Below the pieces are notes generated by a model that had not been told where the DNA came from, ran no database searches, and saw nothing but the letters and a program-made list of their open reading frames with translations. Shown here piece by piece: positions 7,426 to 14,566 of a stretch of DNA of 29,720 bases; position 1 is the first letter of the stretch; each line of letters begins with the position of its first letter. Origin of the DNA: Planctomycetaceae bacterium. GTDB lineage: Bacteria; Planctomycetota; Planctomycetia; Pirellulales; Pirellulaceae. The translations under genes and the position numbers were made by a program. The DNA is taken from NCBI GenBank assembly GCA_003506095.1, contig DNWZ01000512.1, positions 1 to 29,720 of the forward strand, read 5' to 3'.

Positions 7426-8121
7426 TTACCGAAGATGGTTGGCGAAGAAGCGTTGCCATTCTTCCAGATGCCGACGCATCGATTGTCGAGCGAGGTCGGC
7501 AGACCGCTTGCGAAACGCATCGAGAATCGCAGCGTGCTCTTCCGCCGCTTGCTGCAGTACGCTGGCATCGGTGTGCGAACGATTGAAGACACGGTGGAGC
7601 AGTCGATAGCGATTAATATCTGCCGCCAATCTCGGGCTGCCCGATGCGCTGGCGATCGCGGAATGAAACTCGTCATCCAGTTGCACCCACTTTGCAATCG
7701 TCGACACCGAGAGCTTGCTCTTGCGAAACTGAGTCAAGGTTTCTTCCAAGCGCTGCAAAGTCGGTAAGTCAATTCGGTCGGCGCATTTAGCGGCAGCTTC
7801 GCTTTCCAAAATGATTCGCATTTCGTAAACGTCCCGAATGTCCTCGGCTCCAAAAGAAACGACGACAGGTCGACGATTGGCCGCTTGAATGACCAAACCA
7901 TCCTTGACCAGTTGCTTGACCGCCTCGTGGATCGGAGTTCGGCTGACGTTTAACGTGCGAGCCAGCTCGACTTCGCTGACCGGCTGGCCAGGCTCAAGCC
8001 TTCCACGGACGATCATCTCGACGAGCGATTCGTAGACCTGCTCGCTGAGGCGGAGGCTGTTGTCAGCCTCGGCTTTCCCGTTCGTTGGTGCTCTTCCTGC
8101 AGGAGTAATGCGGTTTACCAA
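7426..8121 (-). CDS. GntR-family transcriptional regulator, FadR subfamily (FCD domain)
   Basis: 231 aa. The winged-helix domain spans about residues 24-90 (LSEQVYESLVEMIVRGRLEPGQPVSEVELARTLNVSRTPIHEAVKQL in overlapping blocks). The FCD effector domain spans about 98-225 and keeps the likely metal and ligand residues: YEMRIILESEAA, DDEFHSAI, EEHAAILDAF and RRHLEEW. The start is TTG at 8121; an in-frame TAA lies immediately upstream and no ATG or GTG occurs before the DNA-binding domain. It is transcribed away from the pdxA2 operon with kdgT behind it. It probably represses both directions from the shared intergenic region and is released by the imported sugar acid or its phosphate; that is inferred from family habit and site positions. 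Confidence 0.88.
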   Translation of the reverse strand: MVNRITPAGRAPTNGKAEADNSLRLSEQVYESLVEMIVRGRLEPGQPVSEVELARTLNVSRTPIHEAVKQLVKDGLVIQAANRRPVVVSFGAEDIRDVYEMRIILESEAAAKCADRIDLPTLQRLEETLTQFRKSKLSVSTIAKWVQLDDEFHSAIASASGSPRLAADINRYRLLHRVFNRSHTDASVLQQAAEEHAAILDAFRKRSADLARQSMRRHLEEWQRFFANHLR

Positions 8122-8224
8122 TTAGAGTGCCGCCCGATGTAATGAGGACATGCAATCCCCTGGATTTTCTCAATTTGGCGTCTGAACGTCGCCGCCAAAA
8201 ACTGGCTGAAAGCATTCTACCAAA

Positions 8225-8234
8225 CTGCATGCAG
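8225..8234. promoter_or_regulatory. Candidate GntR operator 1 (CTGCATGCAG)
   Basis: A perfect 10-base palindrome just upstream of the -35 box at 8237. It shares TGCATGCA with a second site 39 bases away (8264-8273). FadR-type regulators bind short palindromes of this size. It also lies between a possible minus-strand -10 (TAGAAT, 8219-8214) and its weak -35, so one site could control both directions. Confidence 0.5.
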
Positions 8235-8236
8235 AA

Positions 8237-8265
8237 TTGACAGCTCTGTATGGATCAGATAAATT
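8237..8265 (+). promoter_or_regulatory. Sigma70-like promoter of the catabolic operon
   Basis: TTGACA at 8237-8242 matches the -35 consensus exactly; TAAATT at 8260-8265 follows after a 17-base spacer. The first gene, pdxA2, starts at 8311, which leaves a leader of about 40 bases. Palindromes flank the promoter on both sides, the second one overlapping the -10. Confidence 0.55.
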
Positions 8266-8273
8266 GCATGCAG
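8264..8273. promoter_or_regulatory. Candidate GntR operator 2 (TTGCATGCAG)
   Basis: Second TGCATGCA site, overlapping the last bases of the -10 box. A repressor bound here would block polymerase. Spacing to the first site is 39 bases centre to centre, close to a whole number of helical turns, so cooperative binding is possible. Confidence 0.5.
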
Positions 8274-8310
8274 GTTGTAGAATTCGCGTGCACGCCTCCG
8301 GAGCCTTCCC

Positions 8311-9366
8311 GTGCGTATCCTTCCCGTCATCGCAATCACTATGGGTGACCCCGCTGGAGTTGGCCCCGAGATCTGTTTGAAGGCGTCTTGTGAAGTGGCT
8401 CGAGGTGAACGTGCGTTGGTTATTCTCGGCGATGCGAATGTATTGTCACGAGCAAGCTGCGAAGCGAACTTGCCAATACCCTGCGTGGCGGAAACCCTAG
8501 ACGAAGCGGTGACAATGGCCCAAGTTCACGGCGCGGCAGTTTGCCATGTCGAAAGCTTAGGTAATGACTGGCAACCGGGAATTTTTTCCGCAAGAACCGG
8601 CGAGGCCTCCTACCGCTATGTCACCACCGCCATCGATGCAGCACTGTCAGGACAAGTCGACGCCATTGTGACTGGGCCAATTCACAAGGAAGCGTTGCGG
8701 CAAAGCGGAGTGAACTATCCGGGGCACACCGAAATCTTCGAAGCATTAACGAAGTCGCCGCGAGCTTGCATGATGCTGACGTCTGATGCACTGACATGCT
8801 CCTTCGTGACGACGCATGTGGGGCTTTGCGAAGTGCCCGGTTTGATCTCAGCCGAACGTGTTTTAGACGTGATCGAGCTGACCGATGAAGCCATGCGGTT
8901 GATTCATGGCCGCCCCGGGCGGTTGGTTGTCTGCGGTCTAAATCCTCATGCCGGTGAAGGCGGATTGTTCGGGAACCGTGAAGAAGAGCGATTCATTATC
9001 CCGGCCATTGAAATCGCGAGACAGCGTGGGATTACGGTCGAAGGCCCGCTGCCACCTGATACTGCGTTTCTGCCAGCTCGCCGCAAGCGAACTGATGCTT
9101 TCGTCTGCATGTATCACGACCAGGGACATATTCCACTCAAGGCGCTCAGCTTTGAAACGGCCGTCAACACGACGCTCGGCTTGCCAATCGTGCGTACCAG
9201 TGTGGACCACGGGACCGCACTCGATATCGCGTGGAAAAAGTTTGACGCTGATCCAACGAGCATGCTGCAGGCCATTGCGTTAGCGACCAAGTTCTGTCGT
9301 AACGAGATGGGTCCGTTGAGCTTGACAGTTGATGATGGTCATAACAGTCAGATGGGGTCGCTATGA
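8311..9366 (+). CDS. pdxA2: PdxA2-type 4-phospho-sugar-acid dehydrogenase (4-hydroxythreonine-4-phosphate dehydrogenase family)
   Basis: 351 aa, full length for the family, with a GTG start at 8311 and CCGGAG 7 bases upstream. Family motifs in order: ITMGDPAGVGPEI, TGPIHKEALRQSGVNYPGHTE (with metal-ligand histidines), NPHAGEGGLFGNREE, GPLPPDTAF, YHDQGHIPLKAL and LPIVRTSVDHGTALDIA. Classical PdxA acts in vitamin B6 synthesis; the PdxA2 branch is paired with DUF1537 kinases and oxidatively decarboxylates D-threonate or D-erythronate 4-phosphate to dihydroxyacetone phosphate and CO2 in the cytoplasm. The adjacent DUF1537 kinase, sharing an ATGA overlap, makes the catabolic role much more likely here. 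First gene of the operon under the proposed GntR control. Confidence 0.9.
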   Translation: MRILPVIAITMGDPAGVGPEICLKASCEVARGERALVILGDANVLSRASCEANLPIPCVAETLDEAVTMAQVHGAAVCHVESLGNDWQPGIFSARTGEASYRYVTTAIDAALSGQVDAIVTGPIHKEALRQSGVNYPGHTEIFEALTKSPRACMMLTSDALTCSFVTTHVGLCEVPGLISAERVLDVIELTDEAMRLIHGRPGRLVVCGLNPHAGEGGLFGNREEERFIIPAIEIARQRGITVEGPLPPDTAFLPARRKRTDAFVCMYHDQGHIPLKALSFETAVNTTLGLPIVRTSVDHGTALDIAWKKFDADPTSMLQAIALATKFCRNEMGPLSLTVDDGHNSQMGSL

Positions 9367-12300
9367 AGATCATTGTCATTGCAGATGATTTTACCGGGGC
9401 CTCAGAGGTTGCCGGCGCGGCGATTCGATTTGGATTGACCGCCGAAGTCCATGTCGGGCAGGTTTATCCTTCTCCAGTCGACGTCATTGTCGTCGATGCC
9501 GATAGTCGATCTTTGGATTTTCAGTCAGCAACCGCAAGGCTGTTTGAATTGACGATGCAGGCCCTAGAACTACGCCCCGATGTGCTCTTCAAGAAAGTCG
9601 ATTCGTTGTTGCGTGGGCCGGTAAATGCGGAGATTGCGGCAATGCAACGAGTGGCCGGTTTGAGTCGTTGCTTATTGGTGTGTGGGAATCCACGAAAACA
9701 GCGGATCGTGGTGGGCGGGAAGATCCGCGTAAATAACGTGCCGTTGCACCAAACCGAATTCGCGACCGATCCAGAACATCCGTGCCACACCGATGATGTG
9801 ATGGAGTTACTGCGTCAACCCAATGCAATCGAAATCGGTGATGTTGCTTGCTCCGCTGATCTGCAGATTCACGCGCGTCGCTGGTACGACCAGCGATCAC
9901 AGACTTTAGCGGCAGGCGGTGCGGAGTTTTTCGAAGCTGTGTTGGCGCAATGTCTGGAATCAGCAGATCCATCCGCCTTCGCCCTGCGGAACATTACATA
10001 CGATGACCCGCCGCTCGGTTTCGATGGCGACATTTTGCTGGTAAGCGGCACAAGCATGACACGATGCGACGACTGGCCGATTGTACCGATGGAAGCCTCA
10101 CTGTCGTCGACTGAGTTGGTCGCTCAAGTTTGCCGCACTTTGTCTGTTCACGGACGTGCGGCGATCCGTGCAGTCGATATCGCCAGCGCTCAGCCCGAAA
10201 CTCGAATCGAGATATTAGCGGATGTCGCCTCGGGAGTGCTCGCATATTGTCGACCGGCCCAAGTGTGGATCGAAGGCGGCCGAACGGCGTCAACGCTCAT
10301 CCGCGAACTCGGATACCAGCAATTGACTGCGATTGCGAATGCGGGTGACGGCATCGTAGCGCTCCGATCAATTGATGAAACATCTCCGCTCTATTTGATC
10401 AAGCCCGGAAGTTATTTATGGACTGCGCAGGAAGTTTCTTCTGTGCCTGCTTCGAGTGAGAAAAAGACCGCATTGGTTGATTCTTCCGGGCAGATTAACC
10501 ATTCGGTTTTGACAATGAAGAGGTTGCTTCTCGTTGCGTTGCTGAGCCTTTGGTTTTCGAAGAACGCTTTATCGATGGACTTCGCAGCGGTCCGCGACAT
10601 CCTGGTCCAGCAATGCATCGATTGTCATAACGCTGAAGCACAAGAAGGTACCGTTGATCTTTCGCGATTCAACTCGCTCGATGATGTTGACCGAGATCGC
10701 GCCCTTTGGAAGACTGTCTTTGATGTGGTTGAAGCGGGACAAATGCCTCTCGCCGATTCGGGTTATGAGCTAGATAAGACGCAACGTGAAGCGTTGCTTT
10801 TGTTTGCCAAAGAGGCATTATCCCAACCGAATCCAACGTTAAACGCTATCGATCCCGGCAAGCCAATCCTCCGGCGACTAACGAGGCTGGAATACAACAA
10901 TACCGTGCGTGATCTGTTCGGATTGGATTATGACATTTTCATGTTCCCCGAACGCTTGCCTCGAAACGGTGGCTTGCAATCGCAACTCGATCGCGACAAA
11001 GCGATGGTTGTGCAGACATCAATGCGTGAATACGGACAAAAATATGATGTTCTGTTACCTGACCTAGGACTGCCGGGGGACAGTCGCGCTGAGTACGGCT
11101 ATGCAAACCGCGGCGATGCGATGAACTTCTCGCCACTGCTGTTTGAGAAATATCTTGAGATGGCGGCCGCAATTGCCTCAAGCGATCGTTTGCTCCGAGA
11201 CAGTCGCGTGCTGCAAGAGTTGTTCGGCATCGAAGCGGAAACGCCCAAACCGTCTGCTGAGACGAACGATTCGGAAACCGTTGCCTTGCGTGCCGTATTC
11301 GCACCACGAGAACGAATCGGTAAACAAGCCGCTGAAAATGATACTTGGCATGACAGCTTTGTTCGCGATTTGACCGCTTCGTTCGAGCGGGGCAGCGGTG
11401 GAACATTTGATGTTCCAGAAACCTTGAACAATCAAACGATCCCAGGCAAAGGCGGATTGATCAAGCTGCGTCTCAACGATCAAGTCCTGTTGATCAATCC
11501 GAATGTTGACTTGTGGCTGGCGTCGTTTGCGACAGTCGACGAGACCTCGGGTAGCCATTTGTTGACCAATCGCAATAAAGGAGAGAAGGTCTTCGAGTTG
11601 ACCTTTGCCGGACAGGGTTCCTTCGATCCGCAAATCCAGCACTTGGGCGTGTGCGTGCTCTCGCGTCGAAATCAACGCGGTCGCGTTCAATTGAGTGCTG
11701 TCCTTTCCAGCGGTCAGCGACTGACAAGGGAAGCGGATGTCAGCGAGCAGTCGGGCAACGTTTTCTTCTCATGGGTCGCGCCGCCGGGAACGTCGATCAA
11801 GACCCTCGCCGTCGACGGTTCGGAGTTCACGGGTGATTACGTTTTGCTTGATGACTTTGGATTCATCTTTGGTGACGCCGTTCGCAACGCGAGTGTGAAA
11901 CTGCCCAAAAACCAATCGGCAACCAACACCTCTCCCGATTCAAAGCTCTTGGCTATTGAAGATCGAATTTTAAGGTTCCTTACCCGAGCGTATCGCCGCG
12001 AAGTTACAGAGCCTGAATTGGCTTCCGCGACGGCACTGGTTGCTGACCATATTGCGAAAGATAATTTGGAGGTCGAAGCACTTAGACGGCTGATTCAAAC
12101 CGTGCTCGCATCGCCCGAGTTCTTGTTCTTGGCGGAACCTATTGCCGATTCGAAGCAAGCCGTGCGAGACGTGACAGCCTATGAACTGGCCAATCGGCTG
12201 AGCTATTTTCTTTGGGCGTCGATGCCTGATGAGGAACTACTAAAGGCCGCCGAGGCGCAAGAGCTTAAGAAGCCGGAATTCCTCCGCGCCCAAATCAGAC

Positions 12301-13280
12301 GCATGCTGGCGGACCGATCACGATCGCGCGAACTATCGGAATCGTTTGCCGTCCAGTGGTTGCGGCTAGACCAACTTTATAGCTCCAAACCTGACCGCGA
12401 GATCTTTAAAAGCTTCTATTCCGGTCCGCAGGGGAAATCGACGCTGCATGGCCTAATGATGACCGAAGCTTTGCTGCTGTTTGAAACGGTTCTGGTCGAA
12501 GATCGCACGATCCTCGATCTGTACGACCCCGACTTCACTTGGCTCAATGGGCAGCTTGCCAAATTGTATGGGCTTCGAGACGCGTTCGAGAAAACTAAAG
12601 CAGAAGCGACGGAAAACGGCCAGTTGGCAGATCAGATGGCTGAAAAAGAGGCTGGCTCTTATTGGCTGCGAACACAGCTTCCTGATCGCACGCGTGGCGG
12701 AGTGATGACGATGGCCGGCCCACTGACTTTGACCTCACTCCCTTTTCGTACCAGTCCCATCAAACGTGGTGCATGGCTTCTGGAAACGGTTTTCAATCGA
12801 CCTCCGAGCGAACCGAAGGTAGCGTTTGTGTTGGAAGAGGCGGCTAGCGAAGACAGCGACGCACCGCAGACGCAAACCGTTCGTCAAATCTTTGAACAAC
12901 ATCGCAGTGACCCGAACTGTAACTCCTGTCACAGTCGCATCGACCCGCCCGGCTTTTCACTGGAAGTCTTCGATGCCATGGGAGCCTATCGAACCCATGA
13001 CGGTGAGCAAGCTGTTGACGCGAGTGGAACGTGGAATGATCGCGACTTTTCTTCGCCAGCAGAATTTAAAGATGCGATCCGCGCTCGGGAACAGGAGTTG
13101 GTACGCGGCTTTGTCGAACACATGCTCAGCTATGCACTCGGTCGCCATCTCGAATACTTCGACATGAAGACGGTTGACCAGATCGTGACCGACGCCGCTA
13201 GCGAAGGTTATCGAATTTCGGCAATCATCGAAGGTATCGTGCTTTCTTATCCTTTCCAGCACGTGAGGAACCAGCCATGA
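9363..13280 (+). CDS. Four-carbon acid sugar kinase (DUF1537) fused in frame to secreted planctomycete cytochrome/PSD protein
   Basis: One uninterrupted 1305-codon frame holds two proteins that are normally separate. Residues 1 to about 355 are a DUF1537 sugar-acid kinase: IADDFTGASEVAG, VDADSRS, KKVDSLLRGPVNAEI, then LLVSGTSMT, WIEGGRTAS and the usual ending LIKPGSYLW. After a ~30-residue linker, Met385 opens a classic signal peptide (KRLLLVALLSLWFSKNALS). A planctomycete secreted protein follows: haem motif CIDCH at 418-422, PSD3/DUF1587 (LRRLTRLEYNNTVRDLFGL), PSD5/6 (DUF1592/1595; ANRLSYFLWASMPDEELL), PSD4 with a second CxxCH (CNSCHSRIDPPGF, from 1186) and PSD2/DUF1585 (YALGRHLEYFD). A cytoplasmic kinase joined to an exported cytochrome is hard to reconcile, so internal initiation or a lost stop codon is likely. 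Start overlaps pdxA2 (ATGA). Confidence 0.85.
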   Translation: MKIIVIADDFTGASEVAGAAIRFGLTAEVHVGQVYPSPVDVIVVDADSRSLDFQSATARLFELTMQALELRPDVLFKKVDSLLRGPVNAEIAAMQRVAGLSRCLLVCGNPRKQRIVVGGKIRVNNVPLHQTEFATDPEHPCHTDDVMELLRQPNAIEIGDVACSADLQIHARRWYDQRSQTLAAGGAEFFEAVLAQCLESADPSAFALRNITYDDPPLGFDGDILLVSGTSMTRCDDWPIVPMEASLSSTELVAQVCRTLSVHGRAAIRAVDIASAQPETRIEILADVASGVLAYCRPAQVWIEGGRTASTLIRELGYQQLTAIANAGDGIVALRSIDETSPLYLIKPGSYLWTAQEVSSVPASSEKKTALVDSSGQINHSVLTMKRLLLVALLSLWFSKNALSMDFAAVRDILVQQCIDCHNAEAQEGTVDLSRFNSLDDVDRDRALWKTVFDVVEAGQMPLADSGYELDKTQREALLLFAKEALSQPNPTLNAIDPGKPILRRLTRLEYNNTVRDLFGLDYDIFMFPERLPRNGGLQSQLDRDKAMVVQTSMREYGQKYDVLLPDLGLPGDSRAEYGYANRGDAMNFSPLLFEKYLEMAAAIASSDRLLRDSRVLQELFGIEAETPKPSAETNDSETVALRAVFAPRERIGKQAAENDTWHDSFVRDLTASFERGSGGTFDVPETLNNQTIPGKGGLIKLRLNDQVLLINPNVDLWLASFATVDETSGSHLLTNRNKGEKVFELTFAGQGSFDPQIQHLGVCVLSRRNQRGRVQLSAVLSSGQRLTREADVSEQSGNVFFSWVAPPGTSIKTLAVDGSEFTGDYVLLDDFGFIFGDAVRNASVKLPKNQSATNTSPDSKLLAIEDRILRFLTRAYRREVTEPELASATALVADHIAKDNLEVEALRRLIQTVLASPEFLFLAEPIADSKQAVRDVTAYELANRLSYFLWASMPDEELLKAAEAQELKKPEFLRAQIRRMLADRSRSRELSESFAVQWLRLDQLYSSKPDREIFKSFYSGPQGKSTLHGLMMTEALLLFETVLVEDRTILDLYDPDFTWLNGQLAKLYGLRDAFEKTKAEATENGQLADQMAEKEAGSYWLRTQLPDRTRGGVMTMAGPLTLTSLPFRTSPIKRGAWLLETVFNRPPSEPKVAFVLEEAASEDSDAPQTQTVRQIFEQHRSDPNCNSCHSRIDPPGFSLEVFDAMGAYRTHDGEQAVDASGTWNDRDFSSPAEFKDAIRAREQELVRGFVEHMLSYALGRHLEYFDMKTVDQIVTDAASEGYRISAIIEGIVLSYPFQHVRNQP
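10515..13280 (+). CDS. Alternative: PSCyt-PSD3/5/4/2 (DUF1592-type) protein started at the internal ATG
   Basis: If translation restarts at ATG 10515, the product is a normal 921-aa DUF1592-type protein with its own signal peptide (K-R, then a hydrophobic core, likely cleavage after NALS), exported to the periplasm or paryphoplasm. This length and domain order are usual for the family, which argues that this is the ancestral gene boundary. No strong ribosome binding site precedes the ATG, so reinitiation or coupling from the kinase frame would be needed. DUF1592 proteins are thought to be membrane-associated redox enzymes with c-type haem; their substrates are not established. The partner DUF1552 gene follows at once. 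Confidence 0.6.
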   Translation: MKRLLLVALLSLWFSKNALSMDFAAVRDILVQQCIDCHNAEAQEGTVDLSRFNSLDDVDRDRALWKTVFDVVEAGQMPLADSGYELDKTQREALLLFAKEALSQPNPTLNAIDPGKPILRRLTRLEYNNTVRDLFGLDYDIFMFPERLPRNGGLQSQLDRDKAMVVQTSMREYGQKYDVLLPDLGLPGDSRAEYGYANRGDAMNFSPLLFEKYLEMAAAIASSDRLLRDSRVLQELFGIEAETPKPSAETNDSETVALRAVFAPRERIGKQAAENDTWHDSFVRDLTASFERGSGGTFDVPETLNNQTIPGKGGLIKLRLNDQVLLINPNVDLWLASFATVDETSGSHLLTNRNKGEKVFELTFAGQGSFDPQIQHLGVCVLSRRNQRGRVQLSAVLSSGQRLTREADVSEQSGNVFFSWVAPPGTSIKTLAVDGSEFTGDYVLLDDFGFIFGDAVRNASVKLPKNQSATNTSPDSKLLAIEDRILRFLTRAYRREVTEPELASATALVADHIAKDNLEVEALRRLIQTVLASPEFLFLAEPIADSKQAVRDVTAYELANRLSYFLWASMPDEELLKAAEAQELKKPEFLRAQIRRMLADRSRSRELSESFAVQWLRLDQLYSSKPDREIFKSFYSGPQGKSTLHGLMMTEALLLFETVLVEDRTILDLYDPDFTWLNGQLAKLYGLRDAFEKTKAEATENGQLADQMAEKEAGSYWLRTQLPDRTRGGVMTMAGPLTLTSLPFRTSPIKRGAWLLETVFNRPPSEPKVAFVLEEAASEDSDAPQTQTVRQIFEQHRSDPNCNSCHSRIDPPGFSLEVFDAMGAYRTHDGEQAVDASGTWNDRDFSSPAEFKDAIRAREQELVRGFVEHMLSYALGRHLEYFDMKTVDQIVTDAASEGYRISAIIEGIVLSYPFQHVRNQP

Positions 13281-14566
13281 ATCCACATAACATCCATCAT
13301 GGTGCAGCATTACCGCGACGACATTTCCTGCGTTCGGCCGCCGGCGGATTGTTCGCGTTGCCCTGGCTTGAATCGTTGGCTCGGGGTGCCGAATCAAGCA
13401 CATCGTTACCACAACGCTATGCCTTCATTTACACGCCCAACGGCTACAACCAGGAAACTTTTCTGCCGCAAAGCGAAGGGGCATCGTGGGAGCTTGCGCC
13501 TGCACTGAAGCCGCTCGAGCCCGTTCGTGGACAAGTGTCATTGCTGTCGGGATTGGATCGCGAGTTTGTGCCGGGAACCGGAGTGCATGCTCAGTGCGGA
13601 TCATGTTGGTTGACCAGCTCCGCGCCGCAGGAAACGCTTGACGGTGGTTTTCCTACCAACACGACGCTCGACCAATTGCTGGCTCGACAACTCAGTCGTG
13701 ACACTCCTCTTCCTTCGCTGGAACTGAGTTGTAATGACTTTACAAATCGTAAGGAGACGAAGTACTTCGAGTGCATTTCCTGGTACGGCCCCAGCCATGC
13801 GGCACAAACAGAAAAGAATCCACGAACCGCGTTCGGTCGTTTGTTTGGTCGGCCTAATGGTGATGTGCTGAATCAAAGCGTGCTCGATCATGTCCAAAAC
13901 TCGGCAACGCAATTGGCTAGACGGCTTTCTTCGGCGGACCGTTCAAAGCTAGATGAATACTTGGAGAGTGTCCGCCAAACGGAACGTCGAATTCAAGCGG
14001 CCGAACAGGCAGCGGCGAGGATTGCCGAACCTCCGTTTGCTGAACCAGCGGGGATACCGCAGCGACGCGACGAGTACCTACGACTGATGGGCGATTTGAT
14101 CGTTCACGCATTTAGGCTGGATTTGACCCGCGTGGCAACTCTATTGGTCGATCCCGAACGTTGGGACAGCCCGCGCATGTTCGATGGAGTGTTTGATTCA
14201 CCACAAAACCATCACGTGTTGACTCATACTAAAGGCGATGAGGCAAAGTCAAAGATCACCGAGATTGATCGTTTTCATGTTGCATTGTATGCGTACGTTG
14301 TTCAACAGTTGGCTGCGATTCCCGAGGGGAACGGGACATTGCTCGATCGTTGCTGCATCGTGATGGGAAGCGGCATTAGTGACGGAGACAAACATAATTA
14401 TGCAGACCTGCAAGTCTTGTTAGCAGGTGGTTTGGTGAAGCACACCGGGTTCAAGCAATACGCTGGTCGTCGCCCGCTTGCTGACTTGTGGTTGACTTTG
14501 GCACAGCGAGCGAGTCTGAACATCGATCGGTTTGCCGACAGTACAGGAGCATTGACGGATGTTTAG
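13277..14566 (+). CDS. DUF1552 family secreted protein (Tat signal)
   Basis: 429 aa, overlapping the preceding gene by ATGA (13277-13280). The N-terminus has a twin-arginine signal: PRRHFLRSAAGGLFALPWLESLA. Family landmarks are YIYTPNGYN-like FIYTPNGYN, LEPVRGQVSLLSGLDRE, the Cys/Ser-rich GVHAQCGSCWLTS, LSCNDF, and FDSPQNHHVLTH near the C-terminus (the HxxSHH-like region). DUF1552 genes are nearly always the direct downstream partner of DUF1592-type PSCyt/PSD genes, as seen here. The fold is related to the DUF1501/alkaline-phosphatase-like group. Folded export by Tat suggests a bound metal or cofactor. Biochemical function is unknown; joint action with the cytochrome protein outside the inner membrane is inferred. 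Confidence 0.9.
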   Translation: MNPHNIHHGAALPRRHFLRSAAGGLFALPWLESLARGAESSTSLPQRYAFIYTPNGYNQETFLPQSEGASWELAPALKPLEPVRGQVSLLSGLDREFVPGTGVHAQCGSCWLTSSAPQETLDGGFPTNTTLDQLLARQLSRDTPLPSLELSCNDFTNRKETKYFECISWYGPSHAAQTEKNPRTAFGRLFGRPNGDVLNQSVLDHVQNSATQLARRLSSADRSKLDEYLESVRQTERRIQAAEQAAARIAEPPFAEPAGIPQRRDEYLRLMGDLIVHAFRLDLTRVATLLVDPERWDSPRMFDGVFDSPQNHHVLTHTKGDEAKSKITEIDRFHVALYAYVVQQLAAIPEGNGTLLDRCCIVMGSGISDGDKHNYADLQVLLAGGLVKHTGFKQYAGRRPLADLWLTLAQRASLNIDRFADSTGALTDV

